Positions 29,701-44,700 of a DNA stretch of 64,000 bases are shown in pieces. The stretch lies in contig JAZARR010000212.1 of the NCBI GenBank assembly GCA_037389465.1, positions 1,196,001-1,260,000 of the forward strand, read 5' to 3'. Below the pieces are notes generated by a model. It saw only the letters and a list, made by a program, of their open reading frames with translations, was not told the DNA's origin and made no database searches. Within the stretch, counting starts at the first letter, position 1. Each line of letters starts with the position of its first letter. Both the position numbers and the translations under genes were made by a program. The DNA is from Baylisascaris procyonis. Its lineage: Eukaryota > Nematoda > Chromadorea > Rhabditida > Ascarididae.

Positions 29701-32700
29701 ATGCTCATATTTGACTGAGTTTGAGAGTGAAATATGATTAAGGAAATACTGTGAATAGCCGATGCAATGCTAACCTCCCCATCGATGATCCAATAAACAT
29801 GCACAGCAATAAACACATTCGTAGAAAACAATACATAATCCTATTTCGCAAAAGATTTCAGTGAAGCAGTTTACAAACAGATTCATTCGTCTTCCTTCAA
29901 GCCATCCCCTCCCCTTACCCACTTTCTCCCTACGAACTCCTCAAACGCAGATCATTCCCGCGTGAAAATGAAACGTACTGCTTGCTGATAAGGATGAGGG
30001 AGAGTTGGATAGGAGGCCAACTGTCCGACCATGTGTGGACATGCGTATGGTTGCCATGCGGAGAAGAAGCGATGGCCGAAGAAGGATCCAACTGGGACTC
30101 GACATGGTGCGTTGAACAGCTGTCTCCCCACGTACGTCAACTTTAAAATATATACACACTCAAACGTGACTTCATCCAATAACATCAACATCTAATAAGC
30201 AAGGCTAACAGATCTGCCTGCTATGTGCTATGAATATTATTGCCGTACGAAAACACGACAGGGGCATAACAACAACATCTTTGCGTCTTTAATTTATACG
30301 GCAAGCTGTGAAGCACTTTTTTATCCCTTTGCAGAAACCCACATCGTTCTTATTCAAACGATGCGATGATAGTCACTTTTTGCTCCATGGAACAATCCAG
30401 GCCTCTAACACTGAACCGCGATACACCTTCAACTATCAAGCGCAAATTCAGTTGAGCAACCGTCAGGCACATCTTCGAAAACCTCAAAAAGAGAAAAGAG
30501 ACGATAAAACTATTAATAAAACTTTGAAAAGATGCGAATTCTGATCGTAACAGCACTAAACGAAATCCCTTATTGATACAAGGGCAGCACAATTATCAAC
30601 AAAAGTATTAAAGGAATCAATTAATGGATGCAATCGTTCGTAGCCATTTCGCGGCACCGTTCTCTACTCACCTCTTCTGCATTGCAATCATTCGTCCATA
30701 ACCTCATAATCAATACGTGGCTAACCTAGTTCAGCTGATGCGAAAGGGTTTTCATCTATTCTACGCGCTCATTTACCTGTAGATGCTTGAGGTTCCCTAT
30801 AGTGCTCGTCTTGTTAACATCCAATGGACTGCAGCAAGATTGAATAAAAGCCAAGCAAACTTAAAAATAAAAAAAAACAGAAAAGAGCAATTATAACAAA
30901 ACAGCAACATAGCAAAGGTAAGGAAAGGAGCGGCGAACCTTTACGAAACGTATAAGCATTGTTGGGGCAATATCCTGCAGCGCGATACTTTTGCTTGCTA
31001 TCTGAGCAGAAGCGATAAGACGCTGTCCATCGACACTTTCACCCAGCAACCAAACATCAACAAATAGAGAGGACAGCTCGGTGCACGATGGAATAAGTAT
31101 ATCGGTTAGGAGAACAGGTACACCGAAGTCGAGCACCACAAATTTACGAGCTCCTACAACACCCACGCATCAGACTACCCACAACAAATGCGAATTGTGA
31201 GAGTGTAATTACATCAGTCACTGATTATTCCCGAGCAAATCGCAAACCTAAGCAACCATTTCAAACCTTCCGCCCGAGGGACGCGAATAATGGCAAAGAG
31301 AAATATGAAATCGGTGATTCCTAATCAATATTCGTTCATGAACTAGCAAATAACATTAACCACCTAAGGAACAAAGCCCCCACTATTTGCGCATCTGAGA
31401 AGCAAACAAACATAGGTGCGGAAATTAAAACTGATGCATTAATGACCAATAATGACCAATCTTGCTTGCTTTGTGCAGCTCCAAAATGGGTTTCGCTTGT
31501 TCGTAGAGAACATTTTACACAGCCAATAATGAAAGTTCAATTTGAGTAAGGTGACCACAATTAGTGGTCATTTCTTATCGACATGACAATAACTTTCTGC
31601 TCTTCCGTGCACAACATTAGCAAACGGCGCAATATTTTCTTCTTTTCCAAGCAAAACATCATAACTCATTACTTACTTAAGCACGGATACATAAACTCGA
31701 ATTAATACCATAAACAACTATCAAAGTGCACTTTCACCGCATCAAAACAATGCAAAAAATGTGAGTAATGCTTTCAACGTTTCTTTTAGTTCATGTTTCA
31801 ACATAGCTCTGCCATTCACAGGCATAACCTAATAATTAGAGAGTTCTCGTCTTTCACCCTACGAAGACCCTCCCTGAAGCGCTCCCCTAGCAAAACTTAT
31901 TGCGATTTGCGTTCTCCCCGACAAAATGCATAGGCAGTTTTTATGTTCAGCCGGAGTGATACTTTGTTCAGATCGGTGATGTCACCATTATAAACGCTCG
32001 AACATGCGCCTGTTATAAGGAAGATTAACATTGCCTTTTATAAATTTTAAGTACATCTTATGTGAAGATAAGACATACCAGCTGCCATCCTCTCAATTGA
32101 CAGCACTTGGATAGGCGGTGGCTTCAGAAGGTCACAAGGTACTACCGTTATCGCCGGAGTGAGGACGGTTTTTGCAGCTCGAGTTGGTTCATAAAGCAAA
32201 CTTTCCCCGTTCAGCTCCTCACTTCTTGTCTCGTCCATCTAGATAAGCCATCACTGTAGACGTATTCTTCCATGTAATCAGATAATAGATAACTCCTCTC
32301 CAACACAGTATCGTGAACTAATAAGGTTTCACTAACCAAAATAAGTCGGAAATACCCCAAAGAACTTCCTTTACAAAGCAAAAACTTTCAAGATAATTTC
32401 AAAAGAATGATGAAGAAAGTCATGGCAAAAACACATACACGATCCTCCTCAGGGAGAATTGTAAGATTTGTTTCCGAGTTGATGGGGGAAAGATGTGAAG
32501 GTGAAAGGGGAGTAGGCGTCATAAATGGTGTCGTCTTCGGCGTGGTCGGTACCCCAAACGTGCTTGCAGATGAGCCTTGTGTTGTCGAGCCTTGAGCTGC
32601 ATCGGTGCTCGCCGTATGCATTCCTGTGACAATTATTCCTCTGATTAAAGCCTACAGGCACTGTTCAAGAAGCGGGTTAGAACAGACTTCCGCAGATCCT

Positions 32701-35700
32701 CACATCTCCTTCACTTTCAAATTCGATTTAAAAAAAGGAAGACCGTTTCAGTCATAATAAGCACTTAAAACGAATTCTATCAGACAATATTTCCTTGCAA
32801 GATTCTCCGCATATCTGATGAAATAGAAGGATAATAAACATAAAAATTAGCAAGCCTCCAAAATATGATGGCACTGACACTGAAGAGACGGTACTGTTGG
32901 TAACTAAACAACCTGAAGGATGTTAAGACCTCAGCATATTCAAAGATATCATCTCTAGTGTTTTCAACTAAGATTTGACAGTTGATCTTCCGAGCAATGA
33001 GTGTACTGAACAAATTTAAATGATGAAACGATTAAGAGTACCTGTTTCAGTGGAAGTATTCTGATCCTTAGCGCATTGATCGTTTACTTCCATTGCGATT
33101 TTCTTCATTCGAGCGCTTAAACTCTGTAGATTTGCCTTTAAAAACGTATCCAGATCGGTCTCCGACTGAAATATTATACGCATTCAATCGATTCGAACAT
33201 CATTCCAAACTTGAATTACTATAAAAAGCATCCTATGCTTGAAAACTTTGTTTCCTCAAATGAACGAAAAAACTGAAAATCAAAAATAATAGAAAGAAGT
33301 CAAGACAACTAAAAATGCATTTCTGCAAATTCCGTTCAATCCCAACAGCATCAAAAATCATTGAAAGTAAATGTGACAATCCTATCCCGAAGAAGCTATC
33401 AGCACTATGAAACAAAAACTTATCTTTAGTTATTACAGCTTATAGATAAAGTTACACAAACTTGTTTTAAGCAAAACTTGAAAACTGATGTGCCATCCTT
33501 TCGCAGAGCAACATGAGCAAGGAAGCTACTCAGAACTTGAAGTGCCATAAATGAGCATATAATTACATCTCTCTTGACTTATGGCTCGTCTATACCAATC
33601 TACTAGCCACCTGTGTCACGATCAGAAAAAAATTCGAAACTTCACAAAAAAGATTTTTTTAAACACAGAAAAATTGTGCATAACGTTTATACAACAATGA
33701 ACAGATTGCACAATGATCACAAAAGTAACCGTAAGCGTGACGGACGTTGCTGTCTGAGACAAATCAGGGGCGTTCGCTGTTTTCATGACCATGGGTCCCT
33801 TCGACGCTACATGAACCACTGGTGTATTCGATGAGCTGATCGTTGTTATTGTACCTTAAAATGAACATTCCTGCTGCAACGTGACAATAAGCCAGATAGT
33901 GGAATGCAGTCAAACACTGACCACTTCAGCAAAAAAGAAAAGCCGCTAAGCAATTTGGACACTGGGATCATCATTGACTGCAACATCATCACCAGGCGAA
34001 CGCAACTCTAAACTACGGTCGTCTTAATCAACCACCAAACAGTTACGTTATTTTTTGCAAGCAGCAATTCGTTAACACTAGCTCTTGTTTTCTGTAGGGT
34101 TCTTATAACAATTGAAAAAAGGACATCAAGCACTTACCCGTATCCAGGTTTTCCACTTTCACATGTTCGGATGCGGTACAGCAGGTAAACGTTAATGGCT
34201 CCACCTCCAGCAAACCACTTAACTGTGACGGTGAAAGGAACACACGCTTTTTCACGTCACGCCCTGCTGATGGCTCCGAAGCATTTGAACCGAAGCGTGA
34301 ATTCAACGCATAACCAGTACCCGGTGGCGGAACAATCGAATTCGTCGCGCTACCTGAAATTTTTATGCTTTAGATTAAAGAGTTCGTATAGAAAATAATG
34401 CCCTCAAAGTTGTGGACGTTCAAGGCCGTCACGCAACCTCACGTACATTCAGCATGCCCACCTGTATGCTCCCCTGAGGGCTATATATTCAGATTTATTC
34501 CGTAAAATGCAGCAATCCACTCAGAAATTGTTCTTTCACCTATAAATAAGAACGAGAAATGATTAGAAAGGGGTAATTTGCCTAACGATTTATCGTAGTT
34601 GGCAAGGAGAGTCTTAAAAAGAAAGAATCAACTTTTGTGTGGTTGAAGGAATGCTTGAGAGTTTATTTCTTTCCACTTTTTATGAGAGAACAATTTTGCA
34701 GCCAGTGTAATGGAATAAAAACCAAATTGAATGGTGGGATAGAGTACGTAAAAATGGGCTAAGTGATATGAACTACACCTTCAAAGTAGCATAGCATCTT
34801 ATCAGAAGTTTTCTATCGAGCGATTTATGAGGGATCATCAACAAAAACAAATTCATAGAGCATTTTCAAGCAAATTTAATATCACTTAGAGGGAAAACTG
34901 ACCGGAAGCACTTATACCATAAGAAAACATATATTCATGATTAAAAGTATACCTTAAAACCTCCATGTAGGGCTCAATCGAAGCATAGATATTATACCAT
35001 ATTAATGTGAAGTGGGCAACATGAAAAGAAAGCTGGGCAATTGTAATATAACGACGGACATAATGATAATAATAGTAAGATTAATACTAATAAAAGCAAT
35101 AACATGAACAAGGTGTTTAACCATCAGTGGTTGTCGACGCAGTGTTGTTGAAGCCGCCATTTGTTTCACCAATAACCATATTGAACACGTCCAACCAATC
35201 AATTTCATCCTGAAACTTCGTCAGTGAATAAAACATTCATAACTATTACATATGCAAGTTCCTACAGATGGAAATAACTGTGATCAAATGATTTCAGTGC
35301 GAAATAGAAATGCTGGAAATCTAGAAACCTCGCCAAAGCTGAAATTTCCAAATCCCTTCAAGAACGTTACTTTTCCGAAAAACAGCCTTTAATTAAACGG
35401 ATTTCAGTCCTCCTTAAAACTACTACTGCAATGATCTCTTATTCTAGTCTATGAGAAGCTTTTTATAAGTCATAAAATGGAGCGAAAATATAAGAAATCC
35501 TTTGCTACATCCTTCCCCTCTCCACCCCGGAGGTTCAGTACAAGCACCCTCAGATCCAACAATTCCTTTCAGGTATAGTTCATAATTCCTTTCCAGGACA
35601 TTTCTCCCACATGCCCTCTATGAATTCAGCTGCCCTCCAATTTACTTTTACTGTTTGGAGATGGAAGTTCGCACAAGCTTCTGCGAATGCTACAACCCCA

Positions 35701-38700
35701 GTACAGAACTGGAGAGTCGACGGCGCCCCAGATATTTCAGTTAGCCGCAATCATATATGTTCATGAAAGTTCCTCAAAAAAAAAAAGAAAAAGAAAAAGA
35801 AAGAAAAAAAGAAAAAAAGAATCTGATTAGCCATAAGCTGCAATTCAAAATAATAGCGTTGAAAAGGCTCACCTGAGCAGTAACCGAATTCAAAAAGGCG
35901 CTCACTGCCGTTGCCTCCTTCGCCGATGTGATCGTTGCTGTCTTGGTTAGCGACGATCCAGAAACAGCCGCACTGCCTGAAACCTGCTTCGGCGTCAAAT
36001 GACTCGTAGAGGGGGCAGGAGAGGACCACGGATACTTCATACCCGAACCCGCATTGACTGCAATCGGCATTGGCATCACTGTGACCGATGTTCCCATCGG
36101 AACTGAAAGCAAACGTTTTCAAATAGTGTAAATCGAAATATGGCAGCATCTTTGATGCAAATATACACGGAAACCATGTAATCTGGATGATTGTCGTAAA
36201 TAAGCAGCGTTTAGAAGAGCTTCGAAGAACTGAAAGTAGAACTGAATAGAACAATTGAAAAAAAGGAAAGTCGCAACACTCAGCGTTTAGAGCACAAAAG
36301 TTAAAAACGGTGACGACATTTAATCGAAAGCATATGTGGAATTCAGCGACCTTCCTAAGCACCGCTGCACTCCTGCCATTCGACCGATGGGTCTACGTTA
36401 TTTGAGAAAAGTCACAAGAGTTTATTGCGAATTTCAAAGGCAAATCTCAGTGCCTTGGTACTGATAAAGGTTGATAAGTTAGAACTCTTTTATGAATAAA
36501 TATTCGTTGGCCGAAAGGAATAGCCACAGTGCAGAAAGCGATCGTTTCACGTGGGCCAATTCTAGCATAGATAACAACTAGGCAAGTTGCAATAAACGGA
36601 AAGCAAGCGTTATCCATAGGCATCACGGATATGACAACAACTAGATTATATTGAATTGAGGAGTGAAGCATACTGGCCGGAAACTGGTTCACTGCTCACA
36701 GTGCAAATACGACAGATAAAAGCAGCAAAATTACAACATTTTAAGCGGGAAAAACAAGCAAACAAACACGGAACAGCCGTAACATCTTCTTGCGCAGTAG
36801 AAAAACTCAAATCTTTTTGGAAACCCAATAAAATTTCCCTCCTGGCCAAGTTCCATGTTCTCTTCTTTCTTTTCATCCAACTTCGTAAAGTCTTCACCAT
36901 CAGCGATTGTTCGTTTTGAATGTAACCAATTCGATGGCATTTTTTCTTCATTCAAATTAAATACCAATTAAAAGCATTGGAAACTTAGCAAAAAACTAAG
37001 CAAATACAAACCGAAGCAATTATTTGTCGTGCCCGAACGCGACCACAGCGACAACATTGGCGATGGCCATTCATACATCACCTGAAAGAAGTAAAATCGC
37101 TTAAAATAACTTGAAATTGAAAGTTTTTGCAATTGTCTCTTCATCCAATTTCCCAAAAAGTTACAACAAGCCGATACGGAGATCGCGGATTCCTTTCCAG
37201 AACATGGTTATTCATCGATATCTGGAGCTATGGAGTGTTGAAATGAAAAAACAAGAACCGATTACTGCGGCACTTATAGGCAAAAGAAATCGACGAAAAT
37301 TGCATAAAAGTTAGGTGTCCTCATATCAACATGATCGTCTCATGTATAGGTGAGGTTCTCATATTGCCTAACTTAAGACAGAATAGACTGGATGTTCTCA
37401 AAAACTATCAAGACAAATAGCGTATGGTTAGGTGGGAGGGACTTTGTACATGCGCTATCATTGAACTAAAAAAAAAAAGCTAATTAAGAGAGACGAAAAG
37501 TACCAATTCGAGAGGGAGACCACAAAGGCCGTATTTGCTGGCAAGCTTTTCGTGCACGCTTTCGTTCCAGCTCTTATTCCACGCTTCACCGATTGATGTG
37601 ATCGTATTGGCACAAGCCGTCAATAGATCATCAACCATTTGCGAGCATTTCGGCCTTCCAGCCAATGACGTACACATCTAAATGTTGTTTTTTGGCTTTT
37701 TAGAGAAAACATGTGAGAGTTTATAAGTGCATCAATACACGAGTCTGCTTGTTTCCCTCAATATGCCTCTCCACCTTCACGGCTTTTAAATCAATGTCAG
37801 CAGCATCAATTTTAAGATAACACCAAAAGAGAAACTTGTCGCAAAAAAAAAAAAGATACCCTACAACATTAAACGCTGTCAATCCTTCGATCATGCTCTG
37901 CACGTACTTGCCAACCCCTTACAATTTCTCTAACCCCTCCTCCCTCCCCTGCTAAGTTGCAGGAGAAATGCGGACCTCGATGAAACACCTGACTAACTCT
38001 GTTCGCCAATTATTTGCCTTCAGATACAAAATAAAGTGCATAGAGTATAGAAGTAATCGCAGCCAAGATGCTAAAATATAACTTCTAATTTGATGATGGC
38101 CTCAAACTAGCAGTATGCGTTGATCAATCCTGTTGATCGCTTCAAAGTGATAGACAAATATTGACTCAGATATACATTCATGCATAGCTCTCCCGACGAT
38201 ACCCTGTAGACAACTGATACTAAAAAAAGTAGTTATTGATGGTGAAATGTTGCTGCTTTTTTTTTCCATTGATTCTATGTATTAGACGAGTACGTCGACA
38301 TAAGAACAAAATATAACAAACCTGGAGAGCTGCGAAAGTAAGCGTGAGTAGCCAATGTAATGCGCCTGCGTTTTCCACCAAATAGAGATGATCAACGGTA
38401 CTCGTCAACGATTTCATTAACGCTTTGAGCAATTCATAATGTCTTTCACTGTCAAGTGGTTTCAGTAGACTGAAAAATTCAATAAGCGTATTGCGTACTT
38501 GCTAATATATATTGCATGCTTAATTATAACAATGGGGACCGATAATCGTGATAAGGAAACTTCTGACGCTATACGTCTCTAAGTTTCCAGTGCATGAAAA
38601 AAGTTTGATAAATAAAAAGACTAATTTCTGACCAGACGATGTTGGAAAAAATTAACAAAAAGACATTTAACACATCGCAAATGGTGAAATCATTATGAAA

Positions 38701-41700
38701 AAAAATTGGAATTGAAACACAATATATTAAACGTTATATAAGAGCCAATATTAAGAAAAGAAAATGGTTGAATAATAAAATGGGAACTTTTTCCATGCGG
38801 ACATTTTTCAGTAACGGTTTGCAGTTAAAGTGAAGAGACTTCCCTCTGATGAAACCATCAGTGCAATGAGATTTTTCGGTAGTTTTTTCAATCCTAACTT
38901 CCCTTTAAACGCTTATAGATGCATTCATATTCAGCAAGCAACGGTTTGTGACTCGATGTCATTCGAATTTTCATCGCTTGCTGCGTAGAAATGTAAACAG
39001 ACCGGTCATAACACCTGAGAAAGCAAAAGTAACACTTAAGAAAGAAATCCACGAATCAAAAGAGCTTACCTTTGAAAAAAAAGGAATTAATGCATCAGCC
39101 AGCACAACAATACACCTCAAAACTGGTAGATTTATAACAAATAGCAACTTACTATAGAAGATGTATAATTAGAGAGCACCATTTGTGCGCGATGGACCTT
39201 GGTGCATAAACGAAACCATTGATGATGAGATTCTCCATTTCGTCAGCTATAACGCTCGATATACCCACAATGTAGTGCCTAAAATGAGCTAAACGCTTTT
39301 GCACAAAAAAAAACATCGGAATATCCATAACATTACGTGGTGTTCTTCGCCAATTTCACACACTGTACATATATAAATGGACAAAATGAACGCATAGGTG
39401 AAGTGCTATTGTTAAGGTTACTAAAAGAGCGATAGACGAGTAAATCAGCTTACACGCTCGATGAAACACTCCAGTTATCAAGAAGCCAGATGATAAGGTC
39501 AAGTGCTCGATGTTCTTTTAGCAAACGCACTCCATTTGTGATCACCTGCTGTGGACCACCATGACGACGTGACACACCTGCCGCTAACTTCACTAGCCGA
39601 GCATGGAATTCATGTGTCTCGATCATCATGCGACGCTGAATCCTATAAAGATAATAGGTCGCATTTCACTCGCAATCAACCAAAACTCAACTGAATGAGA
39701 TAAACTGCAGTAACATTTTTTCAAGTGCTTTGTCAAGTACGAATGTCCGTTACGTTTAAATGGCATCCGTACGTGATATGCTGTGTTTAGATGATATTTA
39801 TGTGAACGTTTAAGATTAACCTTCGAGCGATTCACTTTAAAAATATACATGCTTGGGAAACGAATTCCACATATTTCAGTAAAACTCCCAAAATAGCACA
39901 CTTGGATGCACTTGGATGAGAGGGAATATTAGTAGAAATTGATAGCAGTATGAAAAACAACAAAATATACTCGTGAAATGCAATAAAACCAAACAAATAT
40001 TTTACTATATTCCACCCGTGGTATAGGTAGCCAGGAAAGAAACGATTGGAAACATCAAACGAATACAGATGAACCATTTCTGAAAACCTAAACGCATACA
40101 ATTTTTGAACTAAGGCAATGAGCTGAGGAAGCATTAAGCACAAATTCGATTAGTCAAAGAGTCTGTCGCTCAGATATTAGCAGAGAAATTCGTCCAAAAG
40201 TGACGTAAAGAGGAAGAGGAGATGCATGCCCATTTACAGAGAGAAATTTTTTGAAACGACTAGGAGCAAAAGCACCGTCTGTAACCAGACCACAAGATGA
40301 TCAATATGTTCGAGTAACAGAGACGATCCGCAGGAGATCACCCAGTAAAACCGTGGAAGGAGAAAGAATCAATGAAAGATTTAGCTGAAATAATTAACAT
40401 CGCAATTTGATAATGATGCGTTGCGCTGTGCTGCCCGTTTCCAGAAGCGCACTTAACTGTGCTAAAAGGTGAGTGGTTTCTTCAAAGCGGCATCCAATAC
40501 GGTTGCCTCATCCAAATCTCTAAAGAGACAAAAGCCTTCAAGAATGAAAGCAAGCACTAGTGAAGCAATCACTTCCCTTCTATCTATGTGTTAAAAAAAC
40601 AGCCGAACCTTTCATGACGTTCGGGTCCTCGTTTTGCCTTGAGCAATGTAATCGATATCTCTTCAATCCATTCGATTCCCTTGCGCAACTGCAACGCTGA
40701 AGCAGAAAGCCGGATCTCTTTTGCTACTTCAAAACCAATATCAAGAGGTTAGCTAACAACCAGACAAAAAAGAAACAAGAAAGTATGATTGTAAGAGTGC
40801 ACAAGCATGATTGCAAGAGATGTGGGAAATCGTTGGCTGCTACTGCGATCCCGAACTACATTTCAGCATACAGCTGCTAATACTATGGAGCAGATATAAA
40901 CAGCATCAGTGATAACGTTACTTTGAAACAAACATAAATATGCGTATAACACAGGTGAACAGCTATAGCTGATCCACTGGACAGCACGACCATTGAAGGA
41001 AGAGGATACAACTTTCAAACATTAAAACGCTGAAGGCAACTACTTTAGAATTCTAAAAACTCTCAAAAATCGATGCATATGCATGCCCCTAAATTCCGAC
41101 TATGTCCACCTTCCCCTCCCGTATTATTGATGCCTCTCAGCTGCGTCAGAACTCCCTTTAAAAAATTCGAATTGTTACACAATTCCCTTCACATTCATCA
41201 TGCCCCCATTATGTACTCCCTTAATCGACCGGGCAAAGCATTTAAAGGCAGCAATTCTTTTTCTTTTATGACCAATACATACAACTTACTCGATTATACG
41301 CCTTTCCAAAAGACTAGAGAAAGTTATGAGTATCCTATCGACTGCAAGTCTCCTAAATTACATGGTGCCCAAAAAAATTTGGGAAATTTGCAAGCACTCT
41401 GACTCCCAAATGGAGTTTTATGGTCTTTATACAACTGTTTTGTTATAAACAGAGGAGCTCATTCCCTCACATGGCACTCAACGAGATGTTTACAGTTGTA
41501 AGCTGAAGCTCAGTTCTGAGTTGAAGTCATAAATGCCCAGAAAAAAAGGATAGCGACAGGCGAGGAACCAAAATAAACGACCTCTTCCTTCTCTAACCCT
41601 CGCCCCCACTCACACCTAGTAATTTTGTCTATCGAGACCATAACCAAGTGCAGACACTGCAAAAGTGCAGATATATTCACGCTATTTAAATTCGCGCACC

Positions 41701-44700
41701 TACAATACATACCCGTAGCATTATGCTATAAGTATCAGAGCATTATAATAATATACATCCGTTGCAAGCTCTAAGTAAAGAACTACAGGCGCTGGAGGTC
41801 GAAGCAATGCAGATGCCCTATCTATTGCCTGAGGGCCCACAGCCGGATATACTCCCTGCAGCCTATCCGACTTCATCCACGACTGCACTCTGCTGTGCAG
41901 CCTTTTGCTATTTGCCAGTGGAATCTTTAGCGTGCAAAATATATTCGGTCAAGAAAATACGCTTACATGTTTGCGGCAAATCCGAATTTCCTTTCGAAAT
42001 CGATTTCCTGGACTTTTGCTCGGAAGACTTCTTCTCACTACTCAGCAAGTCACGTCTACGCCAAGATCTCATCTTCGAGCTTGTATCCTGCCTGAAATGG
42101 TGTCCTTCCGTACTGAAAAAACCATTTGCAATTTGGAGACAATAAAAGTGAGACAAAAAGGCATCACCAGCTGCACTGAAGACAGTTTGCTAGTAAAATT
42201 CCAAATCAGTGCTAACACTGCCATAGAACAATGCTTAAACGTCATCGATATATGACAGCTTACACACTCATCCATACCTCACGTAATACATGCAAACCAA
42301 TCATGCGCATCAGTCCTAACTGTTCTCCCTTCACTTTAACAAAGGACATCGCCTGATGACCAGTAACAAAGAAAGAAGCTTGCTTGCAAACACACGGTTT
42401 AGTAACGCAGAATTACCGGCCCGCTGAGCAAGCAAACGGTCAAAAAATCAGAAAAGACTTGAATGGAGCAATAGCATAACATCCATGGTATTATATTACC
42501 ATGCAAAAACCTCCGGCAGCAGAAATCTCAAATCCACCCAGGCAATGAATAAGAATGGCGGGCAAAATGTTGGGTCAGGATTGCTTTTTCATCAGAAACT
42601 TCGGTAAGACAACGAAAGCACAGTGTTTCAAAGGTGCGAAAAAAATCATTAGGCGTATTCTCCTTCAATCTCCTCTATCAAATCATCCTTCAGTCCCTGT
42701 AGATTAAAGCGTCATCTTTTTCTATGTAGTGTCTAAATGAGACGTTTATGACCTGCGTAAATCAACTTCCCGCAAAAGATTTTCGCAAATAAAGGCAACA
42801 GATTACGAAGAAAAGCCACTATGGCTTCACTAGGCATCTACGGCTTAATTATCTCTCTGAAATTTTAGAGGCTTAGTCTCGTTGAAGAGACATGCAAGCC
42901 TTGGTCTCAATATTCGTCGTAACCTGATCCCACTGGCGATTTACCCGCAACATCAAAAATTGTTAAACGTGGTCTGCAGTTGGAACCGAGATAAAATTTT
43001 CATTTACGCTCGTTTCTAACTAGTCAGCACTTCTCCGATGTTACTATTCCCACTGCAACTCGAGTGCACGCTTCCACAGGATTGATGGCTGTACATCCGT
43101 CAACACCTACAGCATCTTAAGGCATATAGGTATGTGCACACTAACGTTGATGTTCTTTCCCTGTCACGATTTTTGTGGGCAGCAACCAGTTGTTCGAACG
43201 ACATGTCTGATAGTGACTCCAGCACCAAATAGAACGTCTGCACCTTCATCGCTTTGCTACCAACTGTAAACGGCAACGTTTAGAGATATTCACACTGCAC
43301 CCAATTCCAATAAACTTTCTGCTTACGTTACTCAAATCCGGAAGATTCCGACTCCAAATTCTATCGATTACCCTTTTCACTCGAGTGCAATTTTGTCATC
43401 TAGTGCAACTATACTTTGGCACAGTTCTAACAATAATGGAAGAAGCAATTAGTGCCAATGGTGTCGGAAATCCTCAAGCATGTACTCATTTAAACGAGGC
43501 CGACGGATGGCCATCATCTACACAAGAACGCTAGAAGAAGCAAACCACTAGACGAAAGTTCGTTTGACTGAAAGACCAGGAAGCGCTAAGTAAACGATAG
43601 AGGCATAAACAACCATAAGTCCCTAGGTAGAGAATACTTTTAGGAACGGTGAAAGCATTTGACAGAAACAACTTTTGAGAAGGGGACGTCAAACGCGTCA
43701 CAAATTTTCGTATTACATGACTTCTGAGAGGGTAAAAAATAAAAATTAATTCGCATATTATTAGGGCACATTAGTGATACTAATAGCGAATGACTTCGGA
43801 ATTTGTGGCTGCAAGACTCACTCTCCGGATTCTAATGATGGCGCTTGAAAGCATTGGGTCAATGGGAACACTCAATCCTTATTGCTCTAGACTCTCCATT
43901 TCAAGGATTTTTCATTTCCCAACAAATCACGAAAAACAAACCGTCATCAACAATAGGCATCTTCCTTTTTTCGAAAGACGCCTAGAGAGGTCTTTTTAAA
44001 ATTTCACTACAGGAAAAGCAACAATAATGACAAGTGAGATCCTACCCCGCGCACGATTTGAAGCAGACGAAAACGTTCTTCCAGGAAGTTGCACAATGCA
44101 GCTGGTACCTCCAACATCGATGTAATCGGCAAGCAACAGAGGTCCCGCCATAACATCACACTATAAACACCACTTTTATCATCGCTTCTGCGTTCATTCC
44201 TAGCCCATGTGGTTATGCCAAAAAAAAAAAAATGCATAGTGTCGTTTTAGATGCCTACATACACCGTCAATATAAATATATTCACCACCATACCACATGG
44301 TGAGTCCTGTGTCTTTTCAAATTCTCTTTCAGTCGATCCCACTGAGGCTATCGTTCACACGATGCGAAATGCTCCAGAAGGACTTGCACCTTTTCTATAG
44401 TCGCATAAAAGTGTAGCAATAATTGGTTATGCAAGTGCAAAGGTAATCAAGATGTAACCTGATTTCTAACTTCGTCGATATCAGCTTTAAACACGCTCGG
44501 TCTAGCACCCGATATCGTTTTTATATGCATATCCCTGCTACCTTCAGGTTGCGCAACAATACGACGCCGTAGCACAGTTATTTGCACATTGGGACATCCA
44601 ACGCACAACGAATGGAACGTGAAACGTACATTGGCATGCGATATTTGCATTCCCATCTGCAAACGCATAACATGAATAAACTTTCCACTGGTGTGTGCGT

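Noticed and set aside
40400..40520. Candidate exon [20 protein letters not shown]
   Set aside because: The exons at 40609-40696 and 39454-39642 join exactly at the conserved sequence PERHER|IQRR, leaving no room for it.
41762..42145. Plus-strand open frame of 127 codons
   Set aside because: It is antisense to the BIRC6 exon at 41967-42112, which has good splice sites and matching phases on both sides.
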